Assembly (NCBI GenBank): GCA_029449235.1
Contig: JANATG010000002.1
Span: forward strand, 620,001-684,000
Source of the DNA: Linnemannia schmuckeri
Lineage: Eukaryota; Mortierellomycota; Mortierellomycetes; Mortierellales; Mortierellaceae
Direction: 5' to 3'
Length of the DNA stretch: 64,000 nt
Below, piece after piece: positions 11,516-23,600 of this stretch. Position numbers and translations under genes: made by a program. The notes under the pieces are model-generated. The model ran no database searches and had not been told where the DNA came from. It saw only the letters and a program-made list of their open reading frames with translations. Numbering within the stretch: position 1 is the stretch's first letter; each line of letters starts with the position of its first letter.

Positions 11516-14500
11516 ATGAACCTCACTCCTAAAGCACAGACTATCGAGCGCGACTTCCAGAACGCAAGGGCAAAGGCAAACTACCCCGCCTTCCCCGAAT
11601 TTGCTCGTCGTTATGTCAAGCACAACAAAGATGGTGTTGGTAAGCACTACAGCTGGTTCTTTCTTGAAAACTATTTCAGGAACATTATCCTACCTACCAG
11701 CCCTCGGCTTTTCAGGAACAGGAAGAAGACACGATGCTTGTACTCAAGGAGAACCAGCAGACCAAATAACCAGACAAGGACGACAAACAAAAGAAGGACG
11801 TCTCATAAACAAGCTGTTTAAGCCTTATAGCGCCGTGTTTGTCGCTTTAGAGTGAAACTTGAATGTTTTGCTGCAAGAACCAGAACACAAAGAAGGCATT
11901 GTGCAAAGGCGCACAAGGAGTACAACAAAAAGAGGAGCATAACTACCCAACTTAGCAACAACCAACGACAAAAATAACAGACAGCCCGCCCTTCCTTTCT
12001 CGGCAGATGACTAAGGGCAATTGCACCTGATGCGAACACACTTTCACACATTGCAACAATGCCGATGGCTAATCCACAACCAACAAACTTCCTTGTAATG
12101 AATAGTCTTGGCCAACACTGCGTTGCTGGAGATGACTGTTGGTGAGGCTGAACTCAAGGCGCGCAAGGCTCAGAACTGGACCCAGTCGGCTTCCTTAGAC
12201 GATACGCCAGAATCGATTGCCCACAGTCCATTAGTCAGCCCCGACACCATCCAGGAAGCTGTCGAGAAGCTGGAGGGAGTTCTCGCTCGCGGAACTGAGG
12301 AACACCAGGAAGTACGTTATTTCGATCTCTTAGAAGCAAACTGCACCATGCCCGAATACCATTGATTCACTGATGGATATATTAACCATTGTTTTATTTC
12401 CGATCACTTTTCAAACTACTCGTTGTAGTATGCTGCAATTGTCCTGGCTAGATCTGCCTTAGCAACAAACGCACCCGATCGCCTCCAGCGTGTGGCTCAC
12501 TACCTTCAAAACATTCAGCTCCCGCCTGCCAGGATCCCAATGGGTTACAACTTTGCTCTCGTCGTCTGTGGATTGACCGTCAAAGGAATGACCTTGGAGG
12601 AAGAGGGCAGGATATCTGAGGCCATCGTCTCCTACGACAACGTCTCCCTCCTCGTCCAGTCAAATCCCAACGAGCGTAGCGACGAATTGGTCTCCTGGAC
12701 TGAACACGCCCTCTACAGAGCCGGTATGCTCAAGCTCCGTCAAGGGTAGGTCACCTTTAGACCCTTTCTGCAGCTACTTGGCTGTGTTTATCGATGATAT
12801 GGACTGCGAAGCTGACCAGGAATGGACACTTTTCACAAAAATAGGGACCAACTGGCTGCTATTCGCTCGTTCCGTGCTTACCACAACCAGGCTCAGGTCT
12901 GGCCTGGTCAGTTCCGCCTCGCCCGTCGCGCAACTGTCTACCGCCACCTTGCCGCCGCCTTGTCGAGCTCGCTCAAGTCGCACGGAACTCAGGGCAATGC
13001 CACCGCTGAGTAAGTTAATGTTCATTTTCTGTTTGAAGTATACTTATGTAGAGAGAAATGAGACAATTGCTGACCACAGCATGCTATTTTCAACTATGTA
13101 GTGAGCAATCACAGTTCGTCCCCGCTGCTTTGAGCCTGGAGATCGCACAGATTCATGCCTACTGGGAGGACTCTTTGTACGCTGTCACTGCCTTCCCTAA
13201 GGCAGATGAGAAAAATTGGCGCGTCCTGAGCATGATTGAGCAGATCGTCGAAGATAAAAAGCTGATTGGACCTAGCAATGACGCCGACAAGCGTGTTCTC
13301 GTCGAGGTATCTATCATTTGTGTGATTTTGTGTATGCAAATGGCAAAATAGCACTGAGTCTTAACCTGCCACTCCATTTCGTACGTTATATAGACGATCT
13401 ATAGGGCTTCTCAAAAGACTTTCCAGTCTCCTCGTATCCTCCGCTTCCTGTTCTTTGCCTTGGTTGAGATGGGACAATACGATGAGGCTGTCTTGGCTTT
13501 GAAGTCATATCTGGATTTGGCAGAGATCAACCTCAAGGTCAAGTCGACCGTTGCCGAGGAGGTTCTCACCAATGAGCAGCGCATCCGTCTCGATATTGAA
13601 TCAGAGTACGACATCACCTCTGTCATGGTCGAGGGATCTCGTCTCTACGGCAAGGAGCTTGGCCAGGCCAGTGAGGCTCTCGCCTGCGCTGAGAAGGCTT
13701 TGAGCAACATTCAGCAGTACCTTGACCAGGAGGAGGCCAAGGATCTTAGCTTTTACGCCAACACCTACCGCGGCATTGCCTACGGCCTTCAAGCCGCTCA
13801 GGGTATGTTCACCGTCCATTTGGTCTTTATTGTTCATGTTTTTCCGTTTAGTTAATCTCGAATTTCTAACATGTGTGTACATGCGTCAATTATTATTATG
13901 TAGCCCAGGAGCCTGAGACACGCCCTTCGTTGTACACTAAGGCCATCGAGTCGTTTGAGAAGGCTATTGAAATTGCGCCAGCTGCCTATGAGGCCCACTA
14001 CTACTTGGCCCTTCAGCAGGCAGAGATGAGAGATATTCCCAAGGCCATTGTGTCGGTTAAGCAGAGCTTGGGTCTCAACTCTGCCCACATTCCTTCGTGG
14101 CACTTGTTGGTCCTTTTGCTCTCTGCACAGAAGGACTATGAACGCGCATTGAGCATCTGCGCTGTTGGTTTGAAGGAGTCGGACTGGGATCTCCCCCAGA
14201 CAGATGGATTCTCTGCTTCCCAGTTAGATGGCGAGGATTACCTTGCCCTCCGTATTACACAGGCTGCGCTCATTGAGCAGGTCAACGGCGCCGAGGCTGC
14301 ATTAGAGCCACAGGAGGCCTTGTTTGTTCTCTATACCAAGGTCTTTGCCCCTGAACCCAGCTCCCTTGGCGAGAGCTTGTACGACATCCAAAACATTCGC
14401 CGTCGGGACCAGAGCGATGTTGAGATCAATACTGGATCAACCGTTGTTGGTCGTCCCCGTGCTGGCAGTATCTTGAGCGTCCGCAGCAAGAGCGGCGCTT

Positions 14501-15390
14501 CTGACGTTGGCCAAGGTCTCAGCGTCAGCAACGGCAGCAACCTCGGTAAGTTCTTGTCTATGTTGTCTTTGTTCCGAGTGATGCTCACGCTGTACATTGA
14601 ACGTTTTACTTATATGTCTGTGCTTTACTTATTCATGACATAGATATCCCCAAGGCGAACTACGCATCATCAATTACATCGATCGGCTCGTCTGGATCAA
14701 AGAAAAGGGGCAAGTTGGTCCCTGCAGCAGCTGCAGCTTCAGGAAGTGCAACTTTGCCGAAGTCATTATTGAGCGCACCTGTTGCTGTTCAGCGTCCTAC
14801 TACTAAATCTATCCAGCGCACCTCCAGAGCCAACAAGGTGCTGGCCACTCTCTGGCTCTTGTCTGCCTCTGCCTTCCGCCGTCTTGACAGGATGGAGGAG
14901 TCTCTCCGTGCCATCGAAGAAGCTGAACATATCGATGCCTCCAATCCCGATGTCTGGTACAACGTAAGACATTTGGTCGATCTTATTGTTCTTTATTGCT
15001 TCGTTACAGGTCACAGAGGTATTGGAATTGAAAAGTAACATGTCCTTCTTTTCTCTTCAAAAATAGTTGGGATTGCTGTATGCGGCGCAAGGAGATCAGG
15101 AGACTGCATCGGTGTCGTTCTCAAAGGCCCTTGCATTGGCACCCTACCACCCAGCATGTCTGACCCGGGTCGGCCAGTCGTACTTGGAGGCCGGCAGTTT
15201 GGAGATGGCGGAGAGTGTGTTGGATACGACGACCAAGTCGCAGGGTTGGAACTCTGCCGAGGCGTGGTTTTACTTGGGCAAGGTCTTTGAGGCATCTGAC
15301 CGTTTGGTCCGTGCCAAGGAGTGCTTGTGGTATGCTCTTGACTTGGAGCAGTCGCGACCCATCCGCGACTTTTCTGTTGCCCTGCAGTAG
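11516..15390 (+). CDS. YPP1: TTC7/YPP1, TPR scaffold of the PI4-kinase III alpha complex
   Basis: Nine exons: 11516-11639, 12106-12311, 12429-12745, 12845-13009, 13102-13306, 13394-13802, 13904-14545, 14644-14963, 15067-15390 (903 aa). All junctions are GT..AG and keep frame. The N-terminus (FPEFARRYVKHNKDGV then LANTALLEMTVGEAEL) and the C-terminal TPR block (LGLLYAAQGDQETASVSFSK, AWFYLGKVFEASDRLVRAKE) are characteristic of TTC7/Ypp1. The length fits metazoan TTC7 (about 850 aa). In the family, TTC7/Ypp1 binds EFR3 and recruits the STT4/PI4KA kinase to the plasma membrane to make PI4P. A serine-rich, low-complexity linker lies around residues 600-690, before the last TPRs. Intron 1 (466 nt) is the only long one. 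The ATG follows a pyrimidine-rich leader. The next gene, on the same strand, starts 386 bp downstream. Confidence 0.93.
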
Positions 15391-15776
15391 TTTTTGATTT
15401 AGATTATTTATGTTGTTTTTTGTTTTCTTTTTCTTTGGGCGTTATCAGCCCGCGTATATCCCAACTAATGTTACCCAACCACCGCCAACCTTCTATGAAG
15501 AACGAAAAAAAATATAATGGTACTTTAAGATGCCTGCCTTGAATGAAATTTATGGTCGATCTTCGTTCAATCTTCCAAGTGATTTCTAGGAAGAGTGGCT
15601 TTGCTCAAATCAAAACATTTCTACCCTTTTTGCACACTCCCAACGCTCTACTGTGCAGCAACCAGTTGAAAACAAAAAAACAAGGCACCACCATACCTAT
15701 ACAAAAGACTTGACTGTGCCTTTGCTTTTTTTTCATCCTTCATCCTTCTTACCTACAAGAAAACGCAGCATACATC
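15391..15776. other. Intergenic: YPP1 3' UTR and eIF2 alpha promoter
   Basis: 386 bp between two genes on the same strand. T-rich downstream of the YPP1 stop. The tract CTTTTTTTTCATCC followed by ACAAGAAAACGCAGC just before 15777 looks like the eIF2 alpha leader. Confidence 0.4.
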
Positions 15777-17740
15777 ATGTCGTCCGGAAGACTCCAATGC
15801 CGCATGTACGCCAACAAGTTCCCTGAAGGTCCGCCGCCCCTCTTTCCTCACACCTATTTCACACACCATCGACTTTTTTTTACGCCACTCTCAAACGCAC
15901 CTCAAATAGCGGATCGACTTTTTGTTTACACTTCGCTAAGCACTACTCATCAATCGCCAATTAACCGCCCACCAAAACACCCCTCCCTTCCTCCTTTCTT
16001 CTACAATGAATAGTGGACGACTTGGTGATGGTCAATGTCCGTCAGATTGCCGAGATGGGCGCCTACGTCCAGCTGTTGGAGTACGACAACATCGAGGGCA
16101 TGATCTTGTTGTCAGAGCTCTCCCGCCGTCGTATTCGGTCCATCCAGAAACTGATTCGTGTTGGCAAGAATGAGGTTGTGGTCGTTCTCCGTGTTGATAA
16201 GGAGAAGGGTGAGTCTTTTTTTGCTCTTTTTGTTTCCTCGCTCTTCATTGGTGATTTTTGGTTATAATGATTTTTTTTGATATGGCATTTGGACATGGAC
16301 GCGCAAAGGAGACTATTGCAAAGAAGTCACCAGTGCGGGGACATTTTGTCAAGGGTCGGCACCACGACAGTCAACAAAACAACACTACGACAATCAGAAA
16401 AACAGCCAGCAGCAGCAGCATTGAACTCGGGAAAGGAACTAGGCAAGGGAGTGAGAATGCATCGAATGTGACTCAACAGGAGGTCGAGGCGATATTTACT
16501 GCGGCGAAGAATTTAGTCCGCTATATGGATAGCACGTTAATTTCAACTACCTCATACTGCCTAGAGGAGAGGGTATTTCAGACGGCAGGAACCAGTACTC
16601 AATGACCAGAGATCAAGCACGGATCAGGGTCAACTGAAAACTTTGGACGCAAAATCAGAGGCGTGAAAAACAAGCGACATTCTTCATTATCTCAACACGT
16701 CAAAAGATATTTAACAACCAGTACTGGGATTATACTCGACGAACTCACACTTTCGTTATATTCTTTATATTTTCTGAAATTTTACCCAAAAGGCTACATT
16801 GATTTGTCGAAGCGTCGTGTTTCGGCGACCGATATTGCCAAATGCGAGGAGCGCTACAATAAGTCCAAGGCCGTGCACTCGATCATGTCGACTGTTGCCA
16901 AGAAGGAGAACAAGGACCTCGAGGCCCTCTACGAGGAGTTGGCCTGGCCCCTGTACTCCAAGTACGGCCACGCATACGATGCCTTCAAGGCCGCCCTCAA
17001 GTAGGTCTTTAACTGGAATATCTGGAGTCGATGCAATGAAATGTCGTCATGGAAAGAACAGTTGTGTTTATATGTTGATTTTTTTTTCTTTAGGAGAACC
17101 CCTCTAACCGCTTTCCACTCGTTTCTACTCAAATAGCGAACCTGAGAAGGTGTTTGAGGGATTGGAGATTGCTGAGAGCACAAAGGAGGAGCTGTTGAAC
17201 AACATCAAGCGCCGTTTGACACCACAGCCTATCAAGATTCGTGCCGATATTGAGGTGACATGCTTCGACTATGAGGGTATTGATGCCATCAAGACTGCCT
17301 TCAAGGAGGCCGAGGCTCAGTCCTTGCCCGAGGTGCCCATCCGTGTCAAGCTTGTCGCTCCCCCACTTTATGTCATGATCACCAATGCTCTGGATAAGCA
17401 GCTCGGAATTGATACCATGGAGAAGGCTATTGCTGTTCTTGAGGAGAGTATTAAGAAGAACAACGGCAACATGGTCACTAAGATGAGCGTACGTCCTATT
17501 CTGTTTTTTTTTTCACTTTGCTTGTATTCACGCTTAAGTTTTTGAAGATCTCGGTATGGCTTATTTGATCCCGTTTAACTAACTGAACACTACTTTTATG
17601 TTTTAAATGGAAATTAGCCCAAGGCTGTTACTGAGGCGGATGATATGGAGCTTGACCAGCTGTTGGCAAGAATTGACAAGGAGAACGCGGAGGTCTCAGG
17701 AGATGACGATGACTCGGACTCGGATGCCGACATGGCCTAA
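15777..17740 (+). CDS. SUI2: Translation initiation factor eIF2 alpha subunit
   Basis: Five exons: 15777-15828, 16014-16208, 16793-17000, 17137-17488, 17618-17740 (309 aa, close to the about 304-315 of yeast and human). eIF2 alpha is part of the eIF2-GTP-Met-tRNAi ternary complex. The N-terminal S1 OB fold (VMVNVRQIAEMGAYVQLLEY) is followed by the kinase loop MILLSELSRRRIRS. The regulated serine, classical Ser51, is residue 54 here counting Met. The helical and C-terminal alpha/beta domains follow (RRLTPQPIKIRADIEVTC, PPLYVMITNA). The tail is acidic (DDDDSDSDADMA), as in other eukaryotes. The first donor, GTCCGC, is a weak match but is required for the conserved FPEVDDLVMVNV junction. Intron 2 is 584 nt, against 128-185 nt for the others. 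Confidence 0.97.
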
Positions 17741-18597
17741 ATACAACTTACAACTTTTTTTAGAAAGCATTTTGGATTGTCAGGAGATGGCGTGCCAAGA
17801 AAACGAGGAATTCATATACAAGGACAGTGGAGGAAATAAAAATGTAATGAGGCATTATTTTATCATTTAATCGCCTTTTTTTTTCTGGGTCGAATTTCAC
17901 TGTTTACAGATCGGCTCAATTCTTCCATTGTCAAGTTATTAAGGACATATGGAAATCACCAACCGGGCAATTGATCAGACATGAGTGCACGATTGCAGTC
18001 GGCAGCTTTTTTTTTTTGACGCATATTGGCTGTTCGCGTCAGAAAAAACCGCCACCAATTTCCTCCAACCAATTGGACAGCAACCCTTGTCAACAGCATT
18101 TTCTCAGAGTTTTCGCGTTTAATTAAATTTGTGTGTGTCCCTTCTTAACAAGAGAGAAACTATCTTGGAAATCCCCTGGATGTCACAACAAGGCAAGCAT
18201 GCATTATCCACTTCTCTCTTCTTCCTGCTGGTCATCACATATATTCCATTGATCCCACATTGCTTTTTTCACTGCCTCACCGTGGTGACATGGTGGCATG
18301 GTGGCATGGTGGCATGGTGGCATGGTGGCATGGTGGGACGATTGGATATCGAGATTTTTTTTTCTGTCTACCCACTCTTCCTTCCTGCTTTGCTCATATT
18401 TTACAGATTTTCTGTCTCTCACGCTCTCTTTTCTCTTTCTCTCCCTTTTTTCCTCTTTTCCTTCTCTCATTCGCACATTCACTTCTCTCCCATCATCATC
18501 ACCATCATCATTCCCCTCACAACACGTCATATGATCTCCCTCCTTCACTCCTACATACCTCAAAAATGACACAGGGAGACCTCTCTCTCCTCCTCAG
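17741..18597. other. Intergenic region between eIF2 alpha and the first Sel1 gene
   Basis: Holds the eIF2 alpha 3' UTR (AATAAA-like at about 17835) and the upstream part of the Sel1 gene. Includes an 8-bp tandem repeat at 18290-18337 and a pyrimidine-rich tract that ends in CTCCTCCTCAG at 18597, a good splice acceptor. Confidence 0.4.
18290..18337. repeat. Octanucleotide tandem repeat (ATGGTGGC)6
   Basis: Five exact ATGGTGGC units followed by a sixth ending GGG. Probably a minisatellite upstream of the Sel1 gene. Confidence 0.9.
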
Positions 18598-20205
18598 GAA
18601 CTTGTACAGGCGCTTCGTTCTGTCGACAAACAGCTTCCGCCTTCCTTCATCCCACCCGCCAATCCTGACTACATTTTGTATGTCGACATTCATATCGACC
18701 CCGAGATAAAGAAGGAGGTTGTGCTGTGGGAGGACATTCTCCAGGCGTTTAATGATGCTGTACAAGTCCGGCACAAGGCGAAGGTTATCTCTTTCTTGAA
18801 AGGAACTGACTTCAAAATGTATGTTTATGTAAACCACATGCTCTTACCGTTTAAGAATCACTGTTAATGACGAACAATGAAAATGAACCACCAAGTTACT
18901 TACGCCTCATCACTCCACAATGAAACACACGCCTCTAGACTTGAGTCTCGCAAGATTGCTGCCATGTCGGGTATCATCCTGGGTGTCGTTGTGGATACTT
19001 CACCGACCAACAAGGAGGAGCCATCGCCAAAGAATGCGATAGCGGAGCCAGTGTCAGAGTTACGGCAGGAAGAGGAGGACGAGAAGAAGGACAAGAACAA
19101 TGTCGATGAGCAGGACGCCTCTGCCACCTCCACCGTTCGACGCAATCCAGCTTACGGTATGGACGAGGTAGCAATGGACAACTACTCTCACATCGACAAA
19201 CCCCTCATAGTATCGTCGACTCGAGGACCGCAAGCATTTTTGGAGGAACAATCATCTGCCCAGATCCTTATCGCCAATCTAGGAGACAAGAAGGCACAAC
19301 TCCCTCTTGGTGACATGTACAAGGATGGCAAGGGATTTCCGCAGGATTACCAGGCCGCTATGGAGTGGTACCTTAAGGCCGCTGAGCAAGAAGACGCAGT
19401 CGGTCAAGTCAGAGTAGGATATCTTTATGACTTCGGTCTCGGTGTCTTCCGAGACCCTTCGACGGCTATGGAGTGGTACCTGAAGGCTGCCCATCAAGGA
19501 AACGCGGCGGCTCAGCGCAACATCGGCATTCTGTACGAAAACGGCGACGGTGTGCCCCGAGACACTGCACAAGCTATGGACTGGTATCTCAAGGCCGCTA
19601 ACCAAGGCCATGCAGATGCGCAACGCAGCATTGGCGCTCTCTATGAAAAAGGACTCGCTGATGCCTACGACTTTGCAAAAGCGATGGACTGGTATCTCAA
19701 GGCCGCTAGTCAAGAAGATGCGAATTCTCAACACTGTATCGGCCATCTCTACTACGTCGGCCTCGGTGTTTTCATGGACTACGTACAAGCCATGGCCTGG
19801 TTTCTCAAGGCCGCCAAGCTGGGTCATTCCTCCTCCCAATGCACTATCGGCATTCTCTACAATCATGGTTTGGGTGTTCGTCAAGACTACGTACAGGCGA
19901 TGACCTGGTACCTTAGGGCTGCCAATCAAGGACATGCAGAGCCTCAATACAACATTGGTGTTCTCTACAGCAAAGGACATGGTATTGCCCAGGATGACGT
20001 GCAAGCTATGGACTGGTTCCTGAAGGCTGCTTCCCAAGGACATTCGGAGGCCCAATATAATATTGGCGTCCGCTACGAAAACGGTCAAGGTGTTTTCCAA
20101 AACTTCGCCAAGGCTGCGGAATGGTGTCGAAAGGCCGCTAATCAGGGATCTCATCCCGCCAAATTAGCTTTATCCAACTTGAAGAGATCCCGGTATATTG
20201 CTTAA
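18598..20205 (+). CDS. Sel1-repeat (HCP-like) protein 1; true start unresolved
   Basis: Exons 18598(or earlier)-18818 and 18939-20205, joined at AT|GTATGT..TCTAG|A, giving at least 495 aa. The N-terminal segment (YVDIHIDPEIKKEVVLWEDI to FLKGTDFK, then LESRKIAAM and GVVVD) is a domain I cannot name. The next gene carries the same domain. A low-complexity acidic linker follows, then eight Sel1 repeats of 36 residues (pattern AQxxIGxLYxxGxGVxxDxxxAMxWYLKAAxQGxA), which form TPR-like superhelices for protein binding. No in-frame ATG precedes the N-terminal exon. The ATG at 18566 is one frame off, while CTCCTCCTCAG at 18597 could be an acceptor for an upstream exon. A shorter protein could start at the ATG at 18877. 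AATAAA overlaps the stop. Function unknown. Confidence 0.8.
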
Positions 20206-20669
20206 TAAAACGATATTCGAGAGTATTACAAGTATTCTTCAACTCGCTAGCTGTCATTCAGTTGGGATCTGCATTGCTGGTTGTTATACTTGGAGATTTG
20301 TTTGCTTAGCCGGAAATCGTCAAAGGATATATGTGAAAAGGAGAGTACTCCCTTGGAAAAAGGTAATATGGGGAAGAGTCAGATCTTTATACCTGAGTTT
20401 CATAGTCTATATGCTTCAGATGTACCTGAACCGAATGCTTTCCGCTCCGCACTGCCGCAAATCGAACCCCATTTGTAAGTCTGAACCCTCGCCAGCCTTT
20501 TTGTTTCTTGCTCTCTTTTCACTCGCCATCACTCTCTTGCCATCGCTTCCTCAACGCAACCAACACCCCATCTCTCCTCACTGTGCATTCACACTCGGCC
20601 AGCTTTTCCTCTCTGAACGACATCCACACCCAGGACTGGGTGACATCTATACCCAGGACCAGCTGCGTA
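20206..20669. other. Intergenic or 5' exon region of the second Sel1 gene
   Basis: 463 bp between the two Sel1 genes. A short open frame from the ATG at 20369 (MGKSQIFIPEFHSLYASDVP, then to EPHL) ends exactly at a GTAAGT donor (20477). It could splice in phase to the TAG acceptor at 20694 and give the next gene a different N-terminus. Not confirmed. Confidence 0.35.
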
Positions 20670-23600
20670 ATGTTAATAACTCCTCCCAATAGCCAGGGCA
20701 TTCGCTCCATCAACATCATCAACAACCTTACCTCGGCCCCACCAACCCCAACCGAAATCGTCTATGTCGACATATATACAGACCCTCAAACTAAGCAAGA
20801 GTGTATATTATGGGAAGATATCCAGCTCGCCTTCTACAACGCCCTCCATGTGCGACACAAGGCTAGAATCGTCCCTTTCGTCAAAGACTCTAACTTGAAG
20901 ACGTACGTACAATAGCAACTCGCTCTTTCACAAGAAAAAAGGACTAATGAGTCGCTCTTGTATGTTGACGCAACAACTCACTATTATCCTCTAGGCTGAA
21001 GCCGTTTCGCTTCGCTGTCATCCCCGGTGAGGTGCTTGACATTGTCGTCGACAATTCGCAAGACACCACCCCTCAGCGCCAACAGCAACAGCACCACCGC
21101 CATCAGCAGCCATCGGTTCTCAGGCAGATTGAGCAACATGCAGCCCGCCTTCCGAGACACAACCCACTCTCCACACTGCGGCCCATCTCGTTAACCCACC
21201 CATTATCTACACCCCACGCTCGGTTTGCACCGACAGGAAATAATTTCGCCCGCTCGTCCAACAACAACAAACTAAAACTCGATGAGTCGACTATTCGAGC
21301 CCGCAACAAGGAGCTCGCTCACAAGTACGCCAAGGACGCCATGACCAAGGTTGCAGCCAAAATGGACCTCGACGCCCTGCACGCAAAGGGCGATGGTCCC
21401 CCTAGCTACTTTTGGAAGGCTCTGGAGTGCTACTTGAAGGCTGCCCGACACAGCCATGTGCACGCTCAGGTCTCTGTGGGCGACCTCTTTCTGGATGGGA
21501 GCCAAGGTGTGTCTAAGGATTCTTCTGTTGCCATGGGGTGGTATTTGAGGGCCGCTTTCCAGGGCGATACAAATGCTCAGCGTAAAGTCGAATCCCTCAG
21601 GCTGTACGTACACGCGTCTCTTCCTTTGGAAATGATTGATACTTTGTGTCTATAAGCTTCAGTTTCTTAGATTATCCTTTCTTTATCTATTTTATCGTAG
21701 TTCTGAGCTACGAAGAACAGCGTTACCCAATACACCTACGAACAACACACCCAAGGACCAAGGATACAGTAGCAACCCCATAGATGCCCAACCTTTCAAC
21801 ACGGCCAACAATTCGCAGACATCAAAGGGCGCACTTAGTCCTACTACCAATAGCTTCGATCGCACGTTGCTCAGTGCCAATTTTGGCGACAAGGAGGCAC
21901 AGGTCACTCTTGGTGACATGTACATGGATGGCAAGGGCGTTCTGCAGGATTACCAAGCCGCCATGGAACTGTACCTCAAGGCCGCTGAGCAAGGAGACGC
22001 AGTCGGTCAGCTCAGAGTAGGATGTCTTTATGACTTCGGTCTCGGTGTTTTCCGGGATCCTTCGACGGCTATGGAGTGGTACCTGAAGGCTGCCCATCAA
22101 GGAAACGCAATGGCTCAACACAGCATCGGCATTCTCTACGACAATGGTCGAGGTGTACCCCAGAACTACTCACAGGCAATGGACTGGTACCTCAAAGCCG
22201 CCGAGCAAGGACATGCAGATTCTCAGTACTGTATCGGCTCTCTCTACCACAGTGATCAAGGTGTTTCCCAGGACTATACACAAGCGATGGACTGGTATCT
22301 CAAGGCCGCCAACCAAGGTCATTCGCATTCTCAACACAGTATCGGCATTCTATACGACAATGGTCGAGGTGTACCTCAGGACTACTCGAAGGCTATGGAC
22401 TGGTATCTTAAAGCCGCCGAGCAAGGACTTGCAGACGCCCAACACAACATCGGCATTCTCTACAACTTCGGTCGAGGTGTTCCCCAGGACTACTCACAGG
22501 CTATGAACTGGTATCTCAAGGCCGCCGAGCAAGGGCTTGCGGACGCTCAACACAACATCGGCTCTCTCTACGACAACGGTCGAGGTGTTCCCCAGGATTA
22601 CTCACAGGCGATGGACTGGTACCTCAAAGCCGCTGAGCAAGGAGATGCAGGTGCCCAACACAACATCGGCATTCTCTACAACTTCGGTCGAGGTGTTCCC
22701 CAGGACTACTCACAGGCGATGGACTGGTATCTCAAAGCTGCCGAGCAAGGATTTGCAAACGCCCAACACGGAATTGGCATTCTCTACGACGATGGTCGAG
22801 GTGTTCCTCAGGACTATGCACAAGCAATGGACTGGTATCTTAAAGCTGCCGAGCATGGGCTTGCAGACGCTCAATACAGTATCGGCATTCTCTACCACAA
22901 TGGTCAAGGAGTTCCTCAAGACTACTCACAGGCGATGGACTGGTACCTCAAAGCCGCCGAGCAAGGAGATGCAGGTTCTCAACGCTGTATCGGCATTCTC
23001 TACAACTTCGGTCGAGGTGTTCCCCAAGACTACACACAGGCGATGGACTGGTATCTCAAAGCCGCCGAGCAAGGACTTGCGGAAGGTCAATACAGTATCG
23101 GCACTCTCTACCGCAGTGGTCGAGGTGTTCCCCAGGACTACTCACAGGCGATGGACTGGTACCTCAAAGCTGCCGAGCAAGGGCATGTAGAATCTCAATA
23201 CAACATTGGCGTTCTCTACAACTTCGGTCGAGGTGTTCCCCAGGACTATGCACAAGCGATGGACTGGTATCTCAAAGCTGCCGAGCAAGGAGATGCAGGT
23301 TCTCAACACAGCATTGGCGTTCTCTACAACTTCGGTCGAGGTATTCCCCAAGACTATGTACAAGCGATGAACTGGTACCTCAAGGCCGCCGAGAAAAGAT
23401 ATGCAGAATCTCAACATAACATTGGTGTTCTCTACAACTTCGGTCGAGATGTTCCCCAGGACTACTCACAGGCGATGAACTGGTACCTCAAAGCCGCCGA
23501 GCAAGGACACGCAGAATCTCAACACAACATTGGCGTTCTCTACAATTTCGGTCGAGGTGTTCCCCAGGACTATGCACAAGCGATGGACTGGTACCTCAAG

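Noticed and set aside
19279..20154. 291-residue minus-strand frame opposite the first Sel1 gene
   Set aside because: Antisense shadow of the Sel1 repeats. Similar shadows occur opposite the second gene.
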